Positions 7,527 through 12,937 of a stretch of DNA of 12,937 bases are shown here, in pieces. Position numbers and translations under genes: made by a program. Origin of the DNA: Candidatus Ruthturnera sp. GTDB lineage: Bacteria; Pseudomonadota; Gammaproteobacteria; PS1; Pseudothioglobaceae. The stretch's first letter is position 1; every line of letters begins with the position of its first letter. The stretch is from NCBI GenBank assembly GCA_018648985.1, contig JABGOT010000059.1, positions 1 to 12,937 of the forward strand, given 5' to 3'. The notes under the pieces are model-generated. The model worked only from the letters and a program-made list of their open reading frames with translations. It made no database searches and was not told where the DNA came from.

Positions 7527-7544
7527 AACTTTTATCAAAAAGTT
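7527..7544 (-). repeat. perfect inverted repeat between gcvP and parC
   Basis: AACTTTT and AAAAGTT flank a 4-nt loop, forming a perfect 7-bp hairpin with one G:C pair. It is centred about 30 nt before the parC start and 50 nt after the gcvP stop. No T-tract follows in the direction of transcription, so it is not a standard intrinsic terminator. It could affect parC leader folding or be chance. I see no convincing parC promoter in the 79-nt gap. Confidence 0.35.
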
Positions 7545-7585
7545 TTGACTTATTTTAATGCAACTTTCAACCCAGAAAGATTAAA

Positions 7586-10384
7586 TTATTCAAACTCTTC
7601 AGTTGTAATACACGAGCAAAATAAATTGCGATCACCATAGACATTATCAATGCGTTTAACTGGCGGGAAATACTTGCTGTGTTTTAACGATTCAACTGGG
7701 TATAACGCGGCTTCTCTTGAGTATGGATAACCCCACTCTCCAGCCATTTCAAGTGCTGTGTGTGGTGCATTTTTCAGTGGGTTATTGTCTTTATCCCAAG
7801 TACCTTCAATTACTTTTTGAATCTCATTATGAATACTTGCCATTGCTGTGATGAAACGGTCAATTTCATGCTTTGACTCACTCTCAGTTGGCTCAATCAT
7901 TAATGTGCCTGCCACCGGGAACGACATGGTTGGTGAATGAAAACCGTAATCCATCAAACGCTTAGCAATGTCTTCTTCAGAAATACCGCTTTGTTCTTTA
8001 AGTGGACGAATATCAACAATGCATTCATGTGCAACAAAACCTTGATCGCCTTGATATAAGATTGGGAAAAATTCTTTCAATTCATTAGCCATATAATTAG
8101 CACTAACAATGGCAACCTCTGTTGAGCGCTGCATGCCGTATTTACCTAACAATTTAATGTACGACCATGAAATTGGCAAAATTGAAGCAGAGCCGTACAT
8201 TGCTGCTGACACTGCATTTGAATCTTTGATCAATGGATCACCCGGCAAGAATTCTGCCAAATGTGCTTTAACACCAATAGGTCCCATACCTGGGCCACCA
8301 CCACCATGTGGAATGGCAAAAGTTTTGTGCAAGTTGATGTGTGACACATCAGCGCCAAACTCACCCATGCGCGTGATACCCACCATCGCATTTAGGTTGG
8401 CGCCATCCAAATAAACTTGGCCACCGTGCTGATGAATAATATCACAAACCTGCTTAATTTCAACTTCAAATACACCGTGAGTTGATGGATATGTCACCAT
8501 GATTGCCGAGAGCTTATCGGTGTGTTTTTCTGCTTTAGCTTTTAAATCATCAATATCAATATTGCCAGATTCATCGCATTTAACAATCACCACTTTCATG
8601 CCGGCCATTACCGCACTTGCAGGATTAGTACCATGTGCCGATGATGGGATAAGGCAAATGTTTCGATCAAAATCGCCGCGAGACTCATGATAAGAGTGAA
8701 TAGCTAGAAGCCCTGCAAACTCACCTTGAGAGCCAGCGTTTGGCTGTAGCGATACCGCATCGTAGCCAGTTACTTCACACAGTGAATATTCTAGATCTTT
8801 AAACAATTGTTGGTAACCTTTTGTTTGATCGACCGGCGCATATGGATGTAATGAAGAAAATCCTGGCAAGCTAATCGGGTACATCTGCGTAGCTGCATTA
8901 AGCTTCATCGTACAAGAGCCTAGGGCTATCATTGAATGATTAAGTGCAATGTCTTTGTTTTCTAGACGCTTTAAGTAACGCATCATCTCAGTTTCAGAAT
9001 GATAATGACTGAATACTGGGTGCGTCAAATAACCTGATGAACGCAACATATCTGTTGCCAAACTAGACTCAGACTCAGTTAAAGCATCAACAGAAAAGAT
9101 TGCCAATAATTCAGACAAATCTTGCGTTGTTGTGGTTTCATCAACAGCAATGGTGAGCTGATTATCACTCAACAAACGCAAGTTAATATTTTGCGCTTGT
9201 GCTTTAGCAAACAAAGCCTGAGCATCGGTTGTATTGATTGTAATTGTATCAAAAAATTGCTCACTCGCTAATTCAAAGCCTGCACTCGTTAAGCTTGTAG
9301 CCAAACCACTGGCTTTAGCATGTACTTTACTGGCAATTTTTTTCAAGCCTTTAGCGCCATGGTAAATGCCATAAGCTGCCGCTAACACTGCCAACAATAC
9401 TTGAGCCGTACAGATGTTACTAGTGGCCTTATCACGTCTAATGTGTTGCTCTCGTGTTTGCAACGACATGCGCATTGCCGGGTTACCGTGTACATCTTTA
9501 GAAACACCGATAATACGCCCTGGAACCATGCGTTTAAATTCATCACGTGTGGCTAAAAATGCTGCATGTGGACCACCAAAACCCATCGGCACACCAAAGC
9601 GTTGAGAGTTACCAATGGCAATATCAGCACCCATTTCAGCGGGGGTTTTAATCAGTGTTAAAGCCAAAATATCACAAGCGACAATACTTAACACACCGGC
9701 TTCTTTTGCTTTGGAAATATCTTGTGTTAAATCACGAACCTCGCCGTTTGTGCCTGGTGACTGCATGAGTACAGCAAAACAATCAGAAAAATTATTATTA
9801 TTAATATCTTCAATCACCAGCTCAATACCAATTGGTTTAGCACGTGTTTGTAAAATAGTGATAGTCTGCGGGTGCGTGTTTTTATCCACCAAGAAGCGAT
9901 TGGATTTATTCTTTTTGTTGGCGCGCTTAGCCATCATCATTGCTTCTGCTGCAGCTGTTGGCTCATCGAGTAGTGAAGCGTTAGAAATATCCATACCAGT
10001 CAGGTCGATAATCATTTGCTGGAATGTTAACAACATCTCCAAACGACCCTGAGAAATCTCAGCTTGATATGGTGTATAGGCCGTATACCAACCTGGGTTT
10101 TCTAAAATATTGCGCTGAATAACTGTTGGCATTAAAGTGCCGTAGTAGCCTTGACCAATAAAGTTTGTAGCCAACACATTTTCATTTGCAAGTTTTGCTG
10201 CTAACTCTAAACTATCACGCTCAGTCAAACCTTCTTCAACATCCATACGATTGCCAAATAAAATCGAATCTGGTACAGTTTTTGATACAACCTCATCAAC
10301 CGTTTTACAGTTGATACTCTCCAGCATAGAAGTGATCTCTTGTGCGCTTGGGCCAATATGCCTATCTAGGAATTCGTTGCTCAT
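7586..10384 (-). CDS. gcvP: glycine dehydrogenase (decarboxylating), glycine cleavage P-protein
   Basis: PLP enzyme that decarboxylates glycine and passes the aminomethyl group to the lipoyl arm of GcvH, the entry step of the folate-linked glycine cleavage system. It has 932 residues, the fused single-chain form (E. coli 957), not the split GcvPA/GcvPB form. The N-terminus (DRHIGPS) and the ALGSCTMKLN block at 487-496 are typical. The PLP lysine is Lys687 in NLHKTF, followed by the glycine-rich loop GGGGPG at 694-699; SSAHGTNPASA lies at 581-591. The N-terminal half keeps the inactive-domain fold without the lysine motif. gcvT and gcvH, often next to gcvP, are absent here. The start is an ATG with only a weak Shine-Dalgarno. 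The 124-nt upstream gap holds a terminator, two more small inverted repeats and a TAAAAT-like -10 at 10420-10425 without a clear -35. No glycine riboswitch core is recognisable. Confidence 0.97.
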   Translation of the reverse strand: MSNEFLDRHIGPSAQEITSMLESINCKTVDEVVSKTVPDSILFGNRMDVEEGLTERDSLELAAKLANENVLATNFIGQGYYGTLMPTVIQRNILENPGWYTAYTPYQAEISQGRLEMLLTFQQMIIDLTGMDISNASLLDEPTAAAEAMMMAKRANKKNKSNRFLVDKNTHPQTITILQTRAKPIGIELVIEDINNNNFSDCFAVLMQSPGTNGEVRDLTQDISKAKEAGVLSIVACDILALTLIKTPAEMGADIAIGNSQRFGVPMGFGGPHAAFLATRDEFKRMVPGRIIGVSKDVHGNPAMRMSLQTREQHIRRDKATSNICTAQVLLAVLAAAYGIYHGAKGLKKIASKVHAKASGLATSLTSAGFELASEQFFDTITINTTDAQALFAKAQAQNINLRLLSDNQLTIAVDETTTTQDLSELLAIFSVDALTESESSLATDMLRSSGYLTHPVFSHYHSETEMMRYLKRLENKDIALNHSMIALGSCTMKLNAATQMYPISLPGFSSLHPYAPVDQTKGYQQLFKDLEYSLCEVTGYDAVSLQPNAGSQGEFAGLLAIHSYHESRGDFDRNICLIPSSAHGTNPASAVMAGMKVVIVKCDESGNIDIDDLKAKAEKHTDKLSAIMVTYPSTHGVFEVEIKQVCDIIHQHGGQVYLDGANLNAMVGITRMGEFGADVSHINLHKTFAIPHGGGGPGMGPIGVKAHLAEFLPGDPLIKDSNAVSAAMYGSASILPISWSYIKLLGKYGMQRSTEVAIVSANYMANELKEFFPILYQGDQGFVAHECIVDIRPLKEQSGISEEDIAKRLMDYGFHSPTMSFPVAGTLMIEPTESESKHEIDRFITAMASIHNEIQKVIEGTWDKDNNPLKNAPHTALEMAGEWGYPYSREAALYPVESLKHSKYFPPVKRIDNVYGDRNLFCSCITTEEFE

Positions 10385-10487
10385 AATAATCTTAAGAATA
10401 AGGTAAATTTAAGCTGAGAATTTTAACCTTTTTTTGATAAAAAATATTATCTAAAAAAGTAAGGTCTTTTAATAAGACGTTAACAAA

Positions 10488-10504
10488 GGAAAGCCTTGCT
10501 TTCC
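10488..10504 (-). terminator. intrinsic terminator after the HIT gene
   Basis: The minus strand reads GGAAAGC, AAG loop, GCTTTCC, then TTTGTTA, starting 4 nt past the HIT stop. The 7-bp perfect stem with four G:C pairs is the strongest hairpin I noticed between genes here; the T-tract is imperfect. A second small hairpin (GTCTT/AAGAC, 10464-10478) and a TTTTTT run follow downstream and may act as back-up. Confidence 0.6.
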
Positions 10505-10508
10505 TCCA

Positions 10509-10847
10509 TTAACCTGGTGGCCAGCTAAGATTTCTACCGCCCAAACAATGCAAATGAATGTGATATACAGTTTGCCCACCATCTTCATTACAATTCATTA
10601 CCACTCGATAGCCATCATCGGCAAAGCCTAATTCTTTAGCAATGTTGGAAGCGGTCAAAGTTAACTTACCAACTAGCGTTGCATCATCTGCATCATTAAG
10701 TGTGGCAATATGCTTCTTAGGAATAACTAAAAAATGATGTGGCGCTTGCGCACCGATATCATGAAACGCAAGAACATCGTCATCTTCATAGAGTTTGTCG
10801 GCTGGAATATCACCAGCAATAATCTTACAAAATAAACAATCGCTCAT
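10509..10847 (-). CDS. HIT (histidine triad) family nucleotide-binding protein, HinT-like
   Basis: Small cytoplasmic nucleotide phosphoramidase-type protein of the HinT branch, 112 residues, the usual size. The histidine triad is HIHLH with His96, His98 and His100, followed by CLGGR. The N-terminal DCLFCKI has Cys4 and Cys7 in a CxxC spacing, often a zinc site in this family. HHFLVIPKKHI at 37-47 is the standard strand-turn preceding the helical segment. The C-terminus NLSWPPG closely resembles other bacterial HinT proteins. It is the last gene of the operon with the flavoprotein, beginning 3 nt after that gene's stop. The nearest Shine-Dalgarno-like AGAGG is about 13 nt from the ATG inside the flavoprotein gene, so coupled translation is likely. 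The physiological substrate of bacterial HinT proteins is not settled, and context does not resolve it. Confidence 0.92.
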   Translation of the reverse strand: MSDCLFCKIIAGDIPADKLYEDDDVLAFHDIGAQAPHHFLVIPKKHIATLNDADDATLVGKLTLTASNIAKELGFADDGYRVVMNCNEDGGQTVYHIHLHCLGGRNLSWPPG

Positions 10848-10850
10848 GAT

Positions 10851-11978
10851 TTATCGATAACCTCTGAGATACCACCAACCAAAAATTTGCTTAGCCCAAT
10901 GCATTAAACGACAACTCGGCAGCATTAGTCCGCCTTTCATAGTGCGCGATACAAAAATACCTTTGTTGTTTGAATCAACAATACACATTAGCTCAATTTT
11001 AAAAGTGTGGCTGGCTGGTTTTCCATCTAAACCATCGAGTAGATTTTTGGCGGCGGCTTCGGCCTGTAAGTCAGCCATATGCGCTTGTTTTGGCATCCAA
11101 TCTGGGCCTGGATACGAACCCGAATCACCTGCTACAAAAATTTTATCAGCGCCTTCGACTTCACAAAATTGATTGGCCTTTAACATGCCGCCTTCACTAC
11201 GCGCAAGGTCGGTATTGTCAAACCAAGTATTGCCTGTCATACCTGGCATGAATAAAATCAAATCTGCATCAAACTCACCACCTTCAGTAATCACTTTATC
11301 GGCTTCAAACTTTTTCATCTTATTACCAAGATGCATGGCAATACCGCGTTTTTTCATCTCACCCAATAAACCCTTTACTGCTTTTTTACCTAGGCGTGCA
11401 CCGGGTTTTTCTGCAGGAGTAAAAAAGGTAAGGTTAAATTTATCGCGTCGCCCCTCAGAACGCAGCTGAGTATCAAGCCCAAACAAAAACTCAAACATTG
11501 GTCCACCACGCATTGCACTTGGCTCTTTTGGATTGCCAGAAAATCCAATGGCGATATCACCACCATCCATTGATTTAATACGATCTCGGATTGCCTCAGC
11601 AGCACTTAAGCCTTCACAAGGGGTAATTGCATGCTCAATGCCAGGGAGTTTTTTAATAAATCGTCCACCTGAGGCGATAATCAGTGCATCGTTCTCAAAT
11701 AGCCCGATAGGCGTAATTACTGTTCTGCCATCATTCTCCAAACCCGTTACTTCACTGGGCACATGGTGAACATTCATGCGTTTAAAAAAGTTTTCTAACG
11801 GCACAACAATGTCTTTCTTACTAGCTGCGCCTGATGGCACCCAGATTAAGCTAGGCATATATACCAATTCTGCCTTGGGAGAGATTAATGTAATCTCACA
11901 TTGTTTGTCTTGTTTTCTAAGAGTTTTAACCGCAGTTAAACCCGCAAAACCCGAACCAATAATCGTAATTTTTTTCAT
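10851..11978 (-). CDS. SQR/flavocytochrome c sulfide dehydrogenase-like FAD oxidoreductase
   Basis: A 375-residue FAD-dependent oxidoreductase of the two-dinucleotide-fold superfamily that includes sulfide:quinone oxidoreductase (SQR), FccB and NDH-2. The N-terminal ITIIGSGFAGL (Gly8, Gly10, Gly13) binds the FAD ADP part; FVAGD at 281-285 is the second FAD contact. SQR-like marks are Cys121 in TPCEGLSAAEA and Cys332 in LMCIVDSNNKG, at the expected places of the first and C-terminal SQR cysteines. The middle cysteine, normally in a KCxGxP-like context, seems absent: that region reads EPSAMRGGPMFEF (152-164). The C-terminus (LMHWAKQIFGWWYLRGYR) is amphipathic and aromatic, suited to monotopic membrane association. 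There is no signal peptide, so it probably faces the cytoplasm. The start ATG is 1 nt past the upstream gene's stop with AAGGA at 5-nt spacing. Sulfide or polysulfide oxidation is a reasonable guess, but quinone reduction with another donor fits too. Confidence 0.8.
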   Translation of the reverse strand: MKKITIIGSGFAGLTAVKTLRKQDKQCEITLISPKAELVYMPSLIWVPSGAASKKDIVVPLENFFKRMNVHHVPSEVTGLENDGRTVITPIGLFENDALIIASGGRFIKKLPGIEHAITPCEGLSAAEAIRDRIKSMDGGDIAIGFSGNPKEPSAMRGGPMFEFLFGLDTQLRSEGRRDKFNLTFFTPAEKPGARLGKKAVKGLLGEMKKRGIAMHLGNKMKKFEADKVITEGGEFDADLILFMPGMTGNTWFDNTDLARSEGGMLKANQFCEVEGADKIFVAGDSGSYPGPDWMPKQAHMADLQAEAAAKNLLDGLDGKPASHTFKIELMCIVDSNNKGIFVSRTMKGGLMLPSCRLMHWAKQIFGWWYLRGYR

Positions 11979-11979
11979 C

Positions 11980-12408
11980 TTAATCCTTGTCTATGTTGTG
12001 ACAGAAATGCCCATCATCTGGGTTTTCAACACTTCTTGCAATATTATCAATAAACGTTTGTAATTCGTCAAATTCTAACACAGTTAGGATGCGCGTAACA
12101 ATCTCAGGCGAAACTCTAAGCGTACAAATTGATCCATCTTTGAGTTTAACCTCCATACCAGCCGCATTCATTAGTAGACCATCACCCTCTTGTTCGAGTA
12201 TTTGCTCTAAATCGTCTTGCAACTCATCATATAAAACTTGCAACTCATTTAAGACAGCGTCAGAAGTCTCGTCTGCAATCGAGACAATCTCTCCCTGAAC
12301 AGAGCCAAAACTTTCATCAATATCACACTCAAAATCTATTCCCACTTTTGTCAAATGGTCTTTAAATTTGTCTGAGAGTGTTGGGGCGAAAAATATATAA
12401 TCTAACAT
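11980..12408 (-). CDS. acidic conserved-looking protein of unknown function, SQR-operon partner
   Basis: I do not recognise this family. I chose the ATG giving 142 residues beginning MLDYIFF; the frame extends six more codons to a TTG at 12426, but neither start has a clear Shine-Dalgarno. The protein is strongly acidic, rich in Asp and Glu, with no signal peptide or membrane segment, so soluble and cytoplasmic. A central helix-prone segment (about 53-74, LNELQVLYDELQDDLEQIL) has heptad-like Leu/Ile spacing and may form a short coiled coil. A beta-type stretch (MEVKLKDGSICTLRVS, 85-100) follows, then a helical C-terminal part. The tail has GHFCHNID, with Cys136 flanked by His134 and His137, a possible metal or thiol site; other cysteines are 28 and 95. 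It precedes the SQR-like flavoprotein by 1 nt, so a chaperone, electron-transfer or regulatory role for that enzyme is possible but unsupported. Confidence 0.75.
   Translation of the reverse strand: MLDYIFFAPTLSDKFKDHLTKVGIDFECDIDESFGSVQGEIVSIADETSDAVLNELQVLYDELQDDLEQILEQEGDGLLMNAAGMEVKLKDGSICTLRVSPEIVTRILTVLEFDELQTFIDNIARSVENPDDGHFCHNIDKD
11984..11988 (-). promoter_or_regulatory. ribosome binding site of the flavoprotein gene
   Basis: AAGGA on the minus strand lies within the last codons of the upstream gene, five bases before the flavoprotein ATG. Stop and start read TAA-G-ATG. This arrangement implies translational coupling of the two genes. Confidence 0.6.
12372..12401 (+). promoter_or_regulatory. 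candidate promoter of the RutE-like gene
   Basis: CTGAGA (12372-12377) lies 18 nt before a perfect TATAAT (12396-12401). The predicted transcription start is near 12408, giving a leader of about 33 nt. The element lies inside the first codons of the divergent unknown gene and reaches its start codon region. Confidence 0.45.
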
Positions 12409-12429
12409 AATAATTTTATAAACCAACTT

Positions 12430-12433
12430 AGGA
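12430..12433 (+). promoter_or_regulatory. ribosome binding site of the RutE-like gene
   Basis: AGGA seven bases before the ATG at 12441, supporting that start codon. Confidence 0.55.
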
Positions 12434-12440
12434 TATTTTA

Positions 12441-12937
12441 ATGCTAGATCAAAATGCTTTAGACACTTTATTTATTAATGCTAGAAGTCACAATGGTTGG
12501 TTAGACTCAGATGTATCTAATGAGCAAATTAACCAAATCTATGAGTTAATGAAATATGGCCCAACAGCCGCTAACAACTCACCTGCTCGTATTACTTTCG
12601 TCAAATCAGCCGCAGGCAAACAAAAGCTTAAAGCTCATCTTGATGAAGGCAATGTAGATAAAGCCATGGCTGCACCTGTTATCGCTATTATTAGCTATGA
12701 TATTGAATTTTATGAAAAATTGCCATTCTTATTCCCCCACGCTGATGCTCGTAGCTGGTACGCTGGCAATGATGCAAAAATCAAATCTGCTGGTGAAATG
12801 AACGCTACCTTACAAGGTGCTTATTTTATGATGGCTGCACGCTCAGTTGGTCTTGATTGTGGCCCTATGGGTGGCTTTAATAGCGATACTCTGGATAAAG
12901 AATTCTTTGCAGATGGCAAAACAAAATCAATATTTTT
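12441..12937 (+). CDS. rutE: RutE-like malonic semialdehyde reductase / nitroreductase family protein, 3' truncated by window end
   Basis: FMN-dependent reductase of the nitroreductase fold, RutE branch. E. coli RutE reduces malonic semialdehyde to 3-hydroxypropionate in uracil breakdown. About 165 codons are present; E. coli RutE has 196, so roughly 30 are missing beyond the window. The start is supported by an AGGA site and by alignment from residue 1: NARSHNGW matches DARTHNGW, MKYGPTAANNSPARI matches MKWGPTSANCSPARI, EFYEKLPFLFPHADARSW matches EFYERLPLLFPHGDARSW, and GLDCGPMGGF matches GLDTGPMSGF. The first two blocks hold the FMN-phosphate contacts of this fold. It is the only plus-strand gene, divergent from the unknown/flavoprotein/HIT operon with 32 nt between start codons. 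No other rut genes are seen, and many isolated members of this branch are annotated only as nitroreductases, so the physiological substrate is uncertain. Confidence 0.85.
   Translation, partial: MLDQNALDTLFINARSHNGWLDSDVSNEQINQIYELMKYGPTAANNSPARITFVKSAAGKQKLKAHLDEGNVDKAMAAPVIAIISYDIEFYEKLPFLFPHADARSWYAGNDAKIKSAGEMNATLQGAYFMMAARSVGLDCGPMGGFNSDTLDKEFFADGKTKSIF
12465..12493 (-). promoter_or_regulatory. weak candidate promoter of the unknown-flavoprotein-HIT operon
   Basis: On the minus strand TTGTGA (plus 12488-12493) lies 17 nt before TAAAGT (12465-12470), with four of six matches in each hexamer. It falls inside the RutE-like coding region. It is the best candidate I could find, since only 32 nt separate the two start codons; it would give a leader of about 50 nt. 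Confidence 0.3.

Noticed and set aside
9615..10052. 145-codon open frame on the plus strand inside gcvP
   Set aside because: It lies wholly antisense to well-conserved gcvP codons, with no ribosome binding site or recognisable domain. It is a shadow frame.
12409..12426. TTG start extending the unknown gene by six codons
   Set aside because: TTG is a rare start, has no better ribosome binding site, and narrows the divergent gap to 14 nt. The internal ATG giving MLDYIFF is preferred but not proven.

Overview
This window looks like an ordinary housekeeping segment of a low-GC (about 40% by eye) gammaproteobacterial chromosome. Nine or ten consecutive genes lie on the minus strand, and one truncated gene lies on the plus strand at the right edge. 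The GyrA, ParC, AroG, GcvP and RutE-like proteins align well with their E. coli counterparts as I remember them. The AT-rich codon use and the sulfide:quinone oxidoreductase-like flavoprotein make me think of a sulfur-oxidising lineage such as the SUP05/Thioglobus/Bathymodiolus-symbiont group. That placement is inference. No phage, transposon, tRNA, rRNA or CRISPR signature is visible.

Layout in minus-strand transcription order, from right to left. (1) A tight three-gene operon: an acidic protein of unknown function (11980-12408), an SQR/FCSD-like flavoprotein (10851-11978) and a HIT-family protein (10509-10847). It ends at a GC-containing hairpin (10488-10504). (2) gcvP, the full-length glycine cleavage P-protein, then parC, with 79 nt between them. 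(3) queD-folE2-aroG, packed with a 4-nt overlap and a 3-nt gap, behind a perfect TATAAT box (5211-5216) and ending at an AT-rich hairpin with a T-tract (2917-2951). (4) gyrA with a good sigma70-type promoter (2856-2884), then a 24-residue, probably membrane-spanning, micro-ORF with a strong ribosome binding site (50-124). Divergently, at 12441, a RutE/nitroreductase-family gene begins and runs off the window.

Functional links: FolE2 makes dihydroneopterin triphosphate, the substrate of QueD (queuosine precursor) and the pterin half of folate. AroG opens the shikimate pathway, which yields chorismate and so the pABA half of folate. GcvP belongs to the folate-using glycine cleavage system. Both type IIA topoisomerase A subunits, GyrA and ParC, sit within 2.5 kb of each other, without their GyrB/ParE partners in the window. 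All gaps between genes are under 300 nt.

I did not find a convincing undescribed system. The items most worth a second look are the unknown-flavoprotein-HIT operon, whose flavoprotein seems to lack the middle SQR cysteine, the overlapping divergent promoter layout at 12372-12493, and the 24-residue micro-ORF.
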